Below, piece by piece: positions 24,101-35,700 of a stretch of DNA of 64,000 nt; the first letter of the stretch is position 1, and each line of letters begins with the position of its first letter. Position numbers and translations under genes: made by a program. Location of the stretch: assembly GCF_963678635.1 (NCBI RefSeq), contig NC_087071.1:9533842-9597841 (forward strand). Reading direction: 5' to 3'. The notes under the pieces were generated by a model. The model did not search any database. It had not been told where the DNA came from and worked only from the letters and a program-made list of their open reading frames with translations. Origin of the DNA: Symsagittifera roscoffensis (Eukaryota; Xenacoelomorpha; Acoela; Convolutidae).

Positions 24101-24739
24101 TAAACGATATTTGCCCGAAATATACAATGCTTTGCCCCTAAAGGGCATTGAATTTTCGAATTGATAACTAAAAATTGATTCTGTGAAATGTTTAAACAAT
24201 TTTTAACGTTTTGAAATAATTGATTCTGTGATATCTCCATGAAGTGTTTCTTGTGTTAAAATACCCCACAGCAAAAGTTGTTGTAAAAATAGGAGCTCTT
24301 GGCAAAAAAGGATGACAAGCTAGACTACTTTCGAATCAACCGTACCTACGTGACCTACCGTAGAATGCCCTCCCCAAGCATGTTTTAATTCTGAAAAAAA
24401 ATTCTGCATAAAATATGCATTTCATAAACGCGCAAATAAAAGTGGTTTTTACATTTTTACGTGGGATTGCATTTGCATGCTGGTAATTACACAAATTAAT
24501 GTTATATTAACAGCAACCAACTCACCTGTCATGCCCAACTGGTACAAACTCTTCTGTCCACAACACGAATCTCCATAACAATACCCCACAAACGCCCTCT
24601 GAATGTCAGAATACTCCAGACCAGAATGCTCCAGGGCACTTCTGGTTGCTTCTAACGCCATGTCTGGGTAGTCGAAATTGTCACGTCGACCTGGCTTCTC
24701 GAAGTTTGTCATGCCAATTCCGATTACGTATACTTTCAT
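15148..24739 (-). CDS. SCP2: Sterol carrier protein x: peroxisomal 3-ketoacyl-CoA thiolase fused to two tandem SCP2 domains
   Basis: Exons: 24739-24526, 22896-22698, 21752-21600, 21322-21216, 19402-19283, 18925-18779, 16937-16830, 16586-16491, 16076-15148. They sum to 2073 nt, giving 690 aa, and all phases agree. SCPx cleaves branched-chain 3-oxoacyl-CoAs in peroxisomes (bile acid and pristanate side-chain oxidation in vertebrates), and its SCP2 module carries lipids. Visible thiolase motifs: [10 protein letters not shown] with the nucleophile Cys82, [21 protein letters not shown] (His294, Cys296), [17 protein letters not shown] (His344) and QHNLGLGGA. SCP2 domain 1 spans about residues 423-536. 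A Lys/Glu-rich linker spans 537-570. SCP2 domain 2 spans 571-686. The protein ends in SKL, a PTS1 peroxisomal signal. Human SCPx is 547 aa with one SCP2 domain, so the second SCP2 domain is the extra part. The last exon (309 codons) encodes the thiolase tail plus both SCP2 domains without an intron. No canonical AATAAA is seen in the 290 bp before TBC1D19. Confidence 0.95.
16270..16352 (+). mobile_element. Possible hAT-like relic fragment
   Basis: GGGGGATCC, GTCGAATCCCTGAGAAGG and CCCCTTCCCCTTAAATCTGC resemble the GC-rich end of the same family. Short and degraded. In SCPx intron 8. Confidence 0.3.
16938..18778 (-). other. SCPx intron 6
   Basis: 1.84 kb. R1 element at 18194-18555 and an R5-like stretch to 18720. 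16938-18190 holds no recognised feature. Confidence 0.7.
18194..18555 (-). repeat. R1 dispersed element with tRNA-Met-like segment
   Basis: Same order as the 1.0-kb copy: ACACAGAGGCGAAATTGGGC start, tRNA-like segment on the minus strand (18320-18385, GACTCATAATCTTTGTCG), then ACTTTTATTTGCGAGTTAGG. In SCPx intron 6. Confidence 0.65.
19610..19914 (-). mobile_element. hAT-like relic, one end intact
   Basis: Right end CCTAGATCCGCCCCTG as in the 58.2-kb element; the left terminal repeat is lost. Internal landmarks: AAGGCGCCTTTGGCGCC, GGGGAGCGCGCG, and an 18-bp-class C run near 19872. In SCPx intron 4. Confidence 0.7.
20405..20855 (+). pseudogene. MULE-type transposase relic (C-terminal part), frameshifted
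   Basis: One frame is open from 20405 to a stop at 20723-20725. It encodes [25 protein letters not shown] and [17 protein letters not shown], then [16 protein letters not shown]. This pattern (TYIG, PRTNN-EAW, HP-----F---EQ) is typical of the C-terminal region of Mutator-like transposases found with FLYWCH proteins in invertebrates. After a shift near 20715, a second frame ([20 protein letters not shown]) continues to a stop at 20853. There is no start codon or DDE core here, so this is a decayed fragment. It sits in SCPx intron 4, antisense to the gene, next to a cluster of GGCTGAATTGTCT repeats. Confidence 0.7.
21001..21099 (+). repeat. Cluster of five GGCTGAATTGTCT motifs
   Basis: Five copies, one starting GGCCGAATTGTCT, irregularly spaced, about 150 bp past the MULE transposase relic. 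They may be its subterminal repeats. SCPx intron 4. Confidence 0.7.
21753..22697 (-). other. SCPx intron 2
   Basis: 0.94 kb, AT-rich. Nothing recognised on either strand. Confidence 0.6.
22897..24525 (-). other. SCPx intron 1
   Basis: 1.63 kb. C run near 23432, a possible repeat start (GCACAGAGGCAAAACTGCAC at 23356), otherwise unassigned AT-rich DNA. Confidence 0.6.
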
Positions 24740-25479
24740 TTTGAAGTATTAACGGTAATTCAATTTTGAGTCTCTTGTTTGAATGATTGGTCAGGTTTTT
24801 ATAATATTTCGTTCGAGTTCTTTACAAATTGCGTTATAATTTGTATACGATCAAACTGGTAGCTGGAAATTTTCAAGATTACTAGATAAATATTTTATTA
24901 GGATAATAATTGTAAATAAGCAACGGAATATTTTCTTAAGAAGCTTCTTATTTTTGTCCAAAAATGAAATGTAATTTCAAAATTTGAGTAAATTGTAACT
25001 TGAAAAATTGATTGGAATAAGATAACAATTAAATCCAGCCGCAATAAAACCACTTCGTTACGTGTATAAGTTGTATTTCATGAAGACAGAAAGAGTTTTG
25101 TGGTCTGTTACAAAGCGTAAAACTTAGTTTCGAATCAGCTCACAAACAGAGAAAATACATTGTGGTTTTCTGCATCATGAAAACCTGAAATTTAATCTTC
25201 ATGAACATACCATGTACACTGGAGAAAAAGGACAACCTATAAAGATTTCTGGCTATCAGGTATAATAAACTGGACAAAAACCCAATTTAGATTTTTACTC
25301 TCAAAGTGATACTTTGGACCAAGTCATTTTGGACATATTTTTAAAAGTCATTTAGAACATTTTGTCCGAAAGGTATAATTTTTAATGATCTCAGCAACCT
25401 TCTATGAAGATATGAATATTTGATTTCGAGGACCAGTTAAATATGGGTCTAAAAATGCCTGTTATCAATATCTGCTATA

Positions 25480-28165
25480 ACATACTAGAGAGTGAACTCT
25501 TTCAAGTGAAATAGCATAAAAAAATCATTGCAAGCAGACAGGAAAAGAAAACCACTAGGTTCGCAAAAAAAAGAAAACTTTTGAAAAACCCACAATTGAA
25601 AAATAATTCAAAAAGTTGCCTAGAATGATAATCTGTTTGCAGAAAACACTTCGAGAAACACATTCGACGGCGTTTAATTAAATTCATAAAACAATTATCG
25701 AGCCGCAACCACCGACAAAACTAGGGTAATTTCCATGAAAACCTAACAATGTCATGAAACCCCTTAAACTAAAAGGTAAGTAAAATTACAAAATGCAGGA
25801 GTAAATCAACACACCAAAAACAACTAAAATGAAAACAAGGGGCCCAGCTAAAGCTGAAGATACCGGTTTGATATTTTTTCAGAAAGTTTACTGATGCGAA
25901 AAAATGCGTAATTTTCATCAAACTTTCAAAAAATGGACTTTACTCAAAACTTAAGGGTTGCTCTACCAAAAAAAAAGTATAGCCGCTTATGTATGTGGAG
26001 ACGCCTCCTACCCGGTCTTTCAAGTGAAAGCGATTTCAAAGTTCGGCTCTTTTCTCTTTTCCCCTTCAAACTTTCGTATTTTATGGTTTTTTACATGTTA
26101 ATATGGCTAAACGCGCATATTACGATGCAAGGGTATGAAGAACAAATCTGTTCAACTATATTATCTTTATCACCATGCAAAACTTCATTGCATTACAACA
26201 AGGTCAAGGTAATTTTCAAAAATTGAATTAAAAAATGGGGGAGGCGAAAACGGCCAGGATAAGTTGACAGGGTAAATTTCAAGAAAACTGGAAACTTTTC
26301 TCAACGTTAAAAATTACGATAAATTGACTTTTCTTAAAGCCATTCCATACCAGCTGCCTTATATTAAAAAAGGATGTAACTGTTTATGCAGGTAATTTCT
26401 TTGCGCCATGTTCCTTCAATCACACCATGAACCTCAGAAAAAAAAGCTTCCAAAAACGATCAAAAAGTCCAAATTTTGGTTTTTCCTAAGGTCAAAATAT
26501 TTCATCTACAAGTTAGAGCGTAGCTGCTTCAAAAGGCAGGAAAAACTATCAGAACATTTTTTTCGAAAGAATCCAAAGTTTTAGGACTGCATTTTGAAAG
26601 AATTCCCATACATTGTTTTTTTTAATTGATATCTAAATCTCGGATTTGGCAGTGTAGTGGAAAAGTTTGCAAAACAGAGTTTTAAATTATCCCAATGAAA
26701 TATTTATTTTCTTACAAAACTTTAAAAGTTGTCGATTCTGTGGTAAAATTTCTTGCAACCTGTTCCCTTGGTAAGAGTAGTTTTTGAGAAATGTCATTAG
26801 TTTCCAAAATCGGTCACAAAAAAATTGCGACTTTTCGTAAGGCTAATTTTTTTTTTAAAGCTAACTCCTTTGTGCAGCGAGGAAGCCCACAATCTGTTTT
26901 ATTTCGAATCAACCATTAACCCGAGAACTGGCAGGGTAGTTTTCGAAACAAAAGTGTCCAAATACGGTAAAATGTTCAATTGACTTTTCCCAAGACCATT
27001 TTTTTCTAGGGAAATTAGGACTGAGACGCTTATTGAATGAAATTTCTCGGAATCTATCCTTTCGCATAAACCCTTGATATCAGATTTGGCAGGGCAGTTT
27101 TTGAGAACAAATTTCCAAAAATCAAAAACCGGTCAAACAAAAAATTGACTTTTCGGAGAGCCATTTGTTTGAGTAATGAATTTGAGCTTTGCAGCTGATT
27201 CAGGGGAGCGTTTCGCAACTCTTTCTTTTTATTGAACGCAAAATGTCCAATTTAGCAGGGTGCTTTTGAGAAAACTTACAAAACCCAAAAATATGGGCTT
27301 TTGTTGAAGGCTGTAGAAAATGAGAAAAGCGAAAAAAAACTAGAGAATATTTACAAACACTAGAAAGTGGGCAATCCTGCCAATCGTACCACTATTTTGA
27401 AAATCGGTAAAAGAGTTTTTAAGAAAAAATTAGAGAAAAAAGAAAAAACAATACACCGCGTCTCAAAAAAATCAAAAACCAAATCCCATACATTTTCATA
27501 TTACCTATTTTAATCCAACAACATTTGCGTAAAACGAATTTTTTTTCTAAAATAGGAGAACAAAGCCAAAATAAAACGAGCAGACAAATAATAGACCGAC
27601 GGCTTGAATCGAATCAGATTGTTTCCCTTTAAAAAAACAATTCTTGGTCAGATCGAACCCAGGGCATTTGCCATCCCAGGCGTATTAGTTACCTCCAAGC
27701 AGGGTGACCACTTTTTTGAGAGAAAAATTGTGACCTTTTTTTTAGCTCTGCCAAAGCACTAAAAAGTCCCTGTTTTGGCCAAAATTTCTATGCCGCAGGC
27801 ATAATTTTGAATAAACAGGCTGAAAAAGTCAGTTTTAGGCACTTTTTGAAAAATTTTGAAAAAAAAATTGCGTTTTTTCGGCGCGCGCTCCCCCTTCAAT
27901 ATTAGTATATATTGGCGCCAAAGGCGCCTTTAGAAAAATTTTAGGGTCCGTCACCAAAGCCGTTGTGAATAGTGACCATTGAAAAAATAGTGACCAATTA
28001 GTGACCAATAGTGACTGGTCACTAAAATAGTGACCAAGTGGTCACCCTGCCTCCAAGTATTACGGAGAAGCTAAGAAATTCAAATTCGTTTACGGAAAAA
28101 AAATGTTTACGAGGAAAAAGCCTAGTACCCGGCTGCAAAACCCTTGCCAATCGCAATGGTAATTA
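25480..28165 (+). repeat. R2-type composite element with satellite core, tRNA-like part and nested hAT insertion
   Basis: Left arm (TTGCAAGCAGACAGG, ACATTCGACGGCGTTTAAT, about 25530-25740). Degenerate ~160-170-bp array at 25850-27530 (GATTTGGCAGNGNAGT near 26640, 26930, 27080, 27250). tRNA-like segment on the minus strand near 27645-27715, split by the 350-bp hAT-like element. 3' hairpin AACCCTTGCCAATCGCAATGG at about 28138. Occupies most of the SCPx-DHRS7 spacer. Confidence 0.6.
27700..28049 (+). mobile_element. Non-autonomous hAT-like element with 8-bp TSD
   Basis: Begins CAGGGTGACCACTT and ends AAGTGGTCACCCTG (14-bp perfect inverted repeat). Flanked by CCTCCAAG at 27692-27699 and 28050-28057. 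350 bp, non-coding. The interior shares the GGCGCCAAAGGCGCC and GGCGCGCGCTCCCC segments with the other hAT-like relics. It interrupts a tRNA-like repeat segment. Confidence 0.88.
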
Positions 28166-28918
28166 AGTTGAATTTTTTTTGTACCTGCATGTTGTCGCAA
28201 TTCAGCGAAATTTCACAGCATTTTACATCAGCAAAACAAGCTTTTTCAGCACAAAACATAGTTAAAATTCAATGAACGTCAACAACATGCGTGATCAACA
28301 AACATTCCAACTTAATGAAAATAGATCATCGCAATTTGCAAATTTTGCTGCCTATTACAAAAAGAAGGGGTTTAATCGCCAAACAAAATGGTGAAACCAG
28401 TGAGGATTCATAAAAAACGTGTTTTGAAAACACCCTGTGGAGGTTCGCTGAAACTTGACCACATTTTGAATCTGGTTAATTAGCATCGTAACGTTCGTAG
28501 TTTCATATTTGAGTAATTAGTTACGTGTACGTCGTGGTAATTACGAACTAGAGAATTGTCCGAAGTCGCTACCAGTGCATCTACTTCGCACTAATCTGCT
28601 CAAAACTGTTCACTAACAGCTCGGTGCAACTTTCAACAACGCAGTAGATAATAGATATGGAAGAAAATACAGATGTTTTGATGTACAGATAACGTCAATA
28701 CGCAATAGCTCAATAAGCAATTTTATTCCTTGAAATAGCCAAACCAAAACGGCATTTTCGGTACAATTGCCGCAAAATTAGGGTATTTTCACTGTTTCTT
28801 GGGAGTTCGGAAAAACATAAGAGCAGACCTAAAACAACGTTTGACAAAAATTTCACAAACTTGCACCTCCCCATGCGACACACATAGTTCCGCCCCTGCC
28901 TCTACTACATGCTTCTAT

Positions 28919-29000
28919 AAATGTTCAATTCTTCGAAATGTTCAATTCTTCGAAATGTTCAATTCTTCGAAATGTTCAATTCTTCTAAATGTTCAATTTT
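28919..29000 (+). repeat. 17-bp microsatellite, about 5 units
   Basis: Unit AATGTTCAATTCTTCGA repeated about five times with minor changes, in the SCPx-DHRS7 spacer. Confidence 0.9.
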
Positions 29001-29709
29001 GGCTTCAGAAAACTTTCTAAATCAGAAATATAGATAGAGGTGTTTTAATACAATTCTTTTTTTCATATAGTAAGCATTTTACCGCATTAAATGTGTATGA
29101 CGAATTACTATTTTGATATTTACAAACTCGAAATTAAGTTTCCATAATAAAGCCTCGAGCAAGTATTGCTAGTATAAGATAAATGATTCAGTCCAACGAA
29201 TATTTATTTCAAAATAACCACGAATATTTACAGCACCTAGTCTAAAGCAGAACATCTAGCTGCATGGAAGTTTCAGTTATAGTCGAGAGATATTTTCCAT
29301 CAGTGGCCCGCAAAAATGAGCTCATACAGCTCATTGTGTAAATTGCTTCCTTTAATATTTGAATCTGTTTAAAACATTTTTTTCAGTTTTATAACGACGA
29401 GTGGGCGGGCACTAATAGAAAATACATCACTAGAGTTTTATACCAGTTTCAACAACATTTACTGGTGAGAAATGGCAGCAGAGTATAGTAAGTAGCAAAA
29501 TCACCTTGCAAAAAATTCTGTTGCGCTTGCGGGATTCGAACTCGAGACCTCATTACTACTACCAGTTTAGTAAAGGTCTAAAATTTCCCAAACACAATGC
29601 TCACAGGAGTCTACTGTTGTTATATATCGCACTGCCATTGGTATTCAAAAACATGAAGCTACATGCGCGTTATCGAGTCAACAATTATCATTTTCCAATC
29701 CGAATACAG

Positions 29710-32700
29710 TCACTCGGATTTGGTGAACACTCGCTGGTACTCCTTGAATCGTTTCTCCAACACGGGAACAGACAACCTGAAACGAAGAATGCTGGTTCTG
29801 CAAAATACAGTTTACAGATTTTATCATTACCAATCACAAACAATTCGAAAAAAATGCTCAAATATAAACACTCGAAGTCAAAATACAGTTCTTTAGTAGA
29901 AGAAACCTACAAAATCGACTTCGCATCAGATTTTTAAATCTTGTTTCCTTTAGTTTCCATATACCGTGACTTTATGATGAAATGGTAGCATAAGCAGTTG
30001 CAAATTAAGGGGGACTCCCCCTCAGGGATTTGGCCCCCTGCCGATCTAAAGGGTCCCCCTTTGTGCTACTTTGTGATATCCATTTTTGGCTGACTGACCC
30101 TAAAACTTTTTAAAAGCTCCTTGGGCACCAATACATACTAAAATTCAGGGGTGAGCGCGCGCCAAAAAAAACGCAATTTCAAATTTTTCCACAAAATGTC
30201 TAAAAGAGCCTTTTTGTGACCTGTTTTCTCAAAAAATTGACTGCGTCAGGAAAAATTTGGTTAAATAGGCTCTTTATAGTGATTTGTGAGAACTCACAAA
30301 ATCAAATTTGTCGATCTGATCTTAAAAACCGCCCCGAGAAAATTATAGATCCGCCCCTGTGCACAGGTGTTCATTTCATATAGCCAACTTGATTTCAAAC
30401 GTGAACTCGCCTCTTTTCAAGTCCCTTCACAATTCAATTTGGAAAAGCTTATTTAACGTAGTCATAATGCAATGAAGTTTGGCATGGTGAACAAACTGAC
30501 AACTGTTAACATATTTGTTCTTCATACATCACATCTTAAAACTACGCATTTAGCAAAATTAACGCAAAAACGAACATAGAAATCGATTTTTTGAAAGGTG
30601 GGGGAAGTGGAAAAGACCCCCCTCGTAAAATTACAAATAGAGCGCTAATGGAGCGTAAGTTCTAATGTAGGAAATAACAAGAATTAAAACAGAGGCGAAG
30701 CTTCGCTTCGAATACACTAGCCAGAACGTGACAAATCGCACCTCTATAACGTGCAATAAGAAAAAATGGAAAAAAACCTCGAATTAGAAAAATTCGGCGA
30801 CGTCTCGGATTCGATCTGCAATCTAGATATTTTGAGTCTCATACACTAACGACCACTCCGCCACGGATGCTTATTTAATCAGAAACACTGGCTACAAATA
30901 AAGCAGAGAACAGATGCTATGAAGTTTCCAACGCTACAGATCGTGATTACACCAAAAGTTCCCCCAAATAAGTGAACACTCGGCTCTTTTCCAGTTTCCC
31001 AACCCCCTCGTAAAAATACAAAACTAAGCTGTTCAAAAATTGTTTACACGGTATTTGGCATGTTAAAAAATGTGGCGAAAATTTGTTCACCTGTATACGC
31101 GGACACGTTTTGATACAGTTTATAACATGAAAAGTTATTTTAAATAGACTTCCATAAAATGAAATTCAGAAAAAAATCAAAAGGGGGGCTGTAAAAGAGA
31201 CGAACACTTTTAATGAACATTTTATTTGCGAGTTAGGTTGAAAAAATAAGGTTCGTACTAATATACTAACGCTCGCAAGTGTACAAAACATTGAAAATAA
31301 TGATAAAAATATAGAAGAGTGAATTAATTTTAAAAATTTTAACTTTTATAAACCAACTTACAGTTTGCTCATTGTGGGCATGTACTGTGCCAAGTATATG
31401 AAGAAGGAGACAGGTCTCTCGAATATCCACACCTCCGGACTCCTGTTGGCCAGAGAGACACTCATCAGTCTGGCTGTCCTCTCCGCCGTCATCCGCTTGT
31501 CAATCACTTTCCCACCTCCCGCACTCTACAACACCGACAAAAACTTGAAAAACTAGATTTTATTTCATTTTTGCAGTAACCGAACGACAACGAACGACTT
31601 ATAATACATCAAAAACATCTTCACTGAAATCGATTTTCACAACAACGCATCTCTCGTCTCTAAAAAACTGATGCATTACATTGTTTTCGACTCCAATTTG
31701 GAATGTAAGTTTTTTTTTCAAGATCGTTTTTGTTCCACAGAACCAAAAAAGCTACATTTACACAGGATGTAAAGGCTGTTTCCGTATACAGTGATGATTT
31801 AAGCTGTCCAGGAAAAAAGAACACAACTTCAAACTTGATAGGCGTTTTTCTCAAATAAGGTTGACGAAAAACGCAGAAGATAAAACTTACTTAGAGCAGA
31901 AATAATATGGGGCAATTTGTTTTGCAAAATTAGGGACTTAAATTTTGCTCCAAAAACGAATCAGTTTCGGCTGTTTAGTCACTCAAAACTTACGCCGCTA
32001 CTACCAAGTCAAATACTGACAAATTTATACCAAAGTGAGCCTCTTATGTAGCTCAAAAGCTTAAGAAGGATATAATTTTCAAAAATTGCAGCAAATAGTT
32101 TTAAAAATGATTTTAAGCACAGAAGTGAAGCGGAGCTTCGCATCACTTGCGACTCCACAAAAATTGTATTGCAAGCTAGCAGACAGGGAAGATAAGAAGA
32201 GCCACTAAATCCAAAGAAAACGGAACATTTTTTGAAGAAACCACAACTAAAAAAACTTCAAAATTTTATATGGAATGATGTTCTATCAGAGGAAAACACG
32301 TCCAGAAACACATTCAACGGCGTTTAATGAAAATTCATAACTAATTTTCGAGCAAAAAAATGTTGTCATGAAAAACTTCGAACTATAAATTCTATTCTGA
32401 GATTTATAAAGTTTTGTGCGATCCGGAGGAAAACATACAAATTAAGTTTCCCCAAACGACCCAAAGTTAGGCTAGTACGCCGATAAAGTATAAGCCGAAA
32501 TTATTTAGGCCGAAAAAAAAAATCAAAAAAGGAAGTTCTACAAAGCCAAGGCTACAAATGGGTAGAATTACAAATGGCAGGAGTAAATGACACATAGAAA
32601 TCTGCATACAGCAAAAAATCTAGAATCTGGCAATTAGGCCGACAAAACACAAGGAGAAAAATAATAAGCCAACAATTTTGTTCTGTGAACAAAGTAAATT

Positions 32701-35700
32701 ACGGGAAAAAAGTCTGATACCCGGTTGCTATCTTCAAAAAAAAAAGAAAAAAAACACAATTAAACAATTTTCATGAAACGATGTTCTTTTAAGGAGAAAA
32801 CGCCTCTAAGTTAAAGAAAAAACAGTTTTTAAACTATTTGCTCAAATTTTTGAAAATTATACCCTTCTCAATCTTTGTGGAGCTACATAAGAAGCTCACT
32901 TTGAGACAAAGTTGTCAGTATTTGACTTACTAGTTTTGGCGTAAGTCTTGATTGACTTAAAAGAAGCCAAAACTGATCCCTTTTTGGGGCAGAATTTAAG
33001 TCCTAAATTTTGCAAAACAAATTGCACCATATTATTTGTTAAAAATCTAAAATACTTTTGTCTTCATCATTTTTCAACTTTTTCAAACCAATTTGAAAAA
33101 GAAGCATTTTAAATTTCAAATTTTATGCGTTTAAATCAGCACTGTAGCGGATGGAAGATCGTAACTTGGTCTGCTTCCACTTTTGAAAAATAGTTAATTA
33201 CAAAAACTATTCAAAATGACGAAAAATTGTGTATGTAATCTCACCTGGCCTGGAGTATTTGTAAATGCGTTTTCAGAGATGGCTGATTCCACTGGACCAG
33301 GCACAGCAAACAGCACATTGATGTCATGACTGTTTAGCTCAACACGCACACCCTCAAATGCACCCTAAATATAAAACTTCTTATGTCTGAATAGCACAGA
33401 TGTGATTACTACTAACTTGGTAAAATTGTCGAAGCTGCGTTATTTAACTGCTTTAAACTGCTGTAATAGAGACTTTTTCTCAGTTATTTGATAGAGGAAA
33501 ACCGTAAACGAGAACGCTAATTCCAAAATAGACAGATAAATTTTGAAAATTAAAAATAAAAGCTTGAATAACGGGTTCAAATGTCAATTCTAGAAAACCT
33601 TTCAAAATTAAAAAATTTCCCAGTGGCAATTCATGGAATACATATGAGATGAATACGCTATTATCTGATATACTCGCTTCACAAATTTGCAGTGCAGAGT
33701 TGAACCAATTTAGGCTAGTTTTTAATTAACTGGAAACTGTTACTTACGTGCAGAGCCGCCTTGGCTGCGCAATATCCAATTTGAAATGGTGCACCTAAAA
33801 CAAAATGACAAACTTGATCTAATTATATAACCATAGTAACAAAAAAAGTATCTAACCAAAATACCAAAAAAAGATATCAAGAAAAATGAATCAAACAACT
33901 TGAATGATTTCTTTTCACAAAACTTTAGTCTGATTACCAATCTGGAGAATTATTGGTGTTCTAACTAGACATATTGGATTCAAAAACGACTTCCAGGAGA
34001 ACTAATATATAAATAGCCAATTTTGAAATCATAGTAACGATACGATAATGGTCAGATAGCAACGAAAAAAAGCGCTATAAAGAACATGAAGTAATAGGTA
34101 ACTACCATATTTGGCGACACTGGTAACCAGGACAATTTGACCCTTGACCCCTCTGTGAACCATATCCTTCGCTACCACTCGAGTAAGAGCCACCTGAAAT
34201 AAACACAATTTTCAAAGTCATACTTCGTCAGTGATGCCAAATCATAACCAAAAAACACTGCCAAAAAAAAACACTTAAAAACAAGGATAGCGGTTTGCTG
34301 TGCAAGTAGCACAGAATTTTGCGACCATACTCTTCGAGAAAAAACTAAAACATTTATTTTGTTCAATTGAATGACGTTTTTTTTTGTGCGCGGTTTGATA
34401 AAAAGAGGGGACGAAAGCCTAAAACTTGAGCATATTCAAAACAATATCGAAGAGCCGCGCATCTAATTGCAAACTTGAGCTGATCAACTTTCATTTTCAT
34501 AATATATACTGCGAAACAGTCAACATATTAGCCAACAATCAATCAGATCTTTTTAATTCCATATCTGGAGTTAAACAGACTAACCTGCGAGAAATAATCG
34601 AGTTCGAAAAGCTCCCTATCAACTGACAGATTTCCATCAAGGAAAGATCCCCGCTGTGTGCGACCTGCATTGTTGACCAAGATGTCCACCTGAAAAACAA
34701 TTAAGCTTATGATGAAAAAACTGCCTCTGAAAACACACACAAAAAAAACATTTGTCTTAATCAAGGGCACAAAAATAATTCGCTCGAAAGCATAAAATAT
34801 CATGAAGGAGCCAGAAACAGTAGAAAAAATTTCCCTTACAACAAACAAATGTGAAGAAATTTGTTACGCTCATCGAACGACGATATATGGGTCCAAAAAA
34901 AAAAAGAGAGATAGATCATAGCCTAGACCTTTTAAGCTAATAAGTTGAAAAAAAAAACAGAAAAACAAATATGAAACTGACGAAATTATACACTACAGCA
35001 GACAGGCTCAAAATATATCCGTTGGTTGACAAAAGTAAAGATTTGAGAAAATGATTTGGTGATTCTCTTATACATGTTGTTTACCTGGAAAAAGTATGTT
35101 CCGATGTGATAACGCTTGGTAATTGCAAGCGAAAGAAGCCTTTATAATTGGTAAGTATGTCTTTGATATAACTAATTTTGAGAAAATTAAATCGGATGCT
35201 AACTTCTTTAAGAATAGTGATAATTCTAATCAGCCCCCGGCTTTCTGCTAAATGAAAAAACCACTTTAGTTAACTAAATAGTTCCTTACACACCATCAAA
35301 TTAGTTGAACAAAAGTTAATTAAAACTCGCATTTTCCATGAAATCTCTTTTAGGAAATGTAGCAACTTTGAGAGAAACCGGAATAGCTCTTTTGTGGTAA
35401 CATTAACCGGAAAGTTTTCAAATTTTTAATTTTTCTAACATATAGCTTCTAACCAAATCCCCCACAACGTGATCAAAAGCCTTGGTGAAAATGTCAAATG
35501 TTGGCGTTCAATTTTAAAAATACTGTCGGTTTTCGTGAGAATTTTAATGAAATAATTTTAAAAAAAGCGCATCTCTGTGACGGGTCCAGGACAACAAGCC
35601 AGCGAGACTTCAAACCGATGAGACTTCAGGCCGAAATTTAAACTTTACAAGGACCTCAAATCACTATTTTTTCATCTGTAAAACGTTGCTTTTCAAAATT

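Larger units (their letters stand above)
24740..29709. other. SCPx-DHRS7 spacer
   Basis: 4.97 kb between the SCPx start and the DHRS7 stop. About 25480-28165 is the composite R2 element with its nested hAT. 28919-29000 is a microsatellite. Just upstream of the SCPx ATG the minus strand has TTATAAAAACC and CCAATCA (about 24784-24805), possible core-promoter words but weak evidence. AATAAA on minus near 29205 could serve DHRS7. Confidence 0.6.

Noticed and set aside
29506-29937. Plus-strand 143-codon open frame
   Set aside because: Antisense to the DHRS7 last exon and its 3' flank, no family resemblance, and it begins in a tRNA-like repeat fragment.
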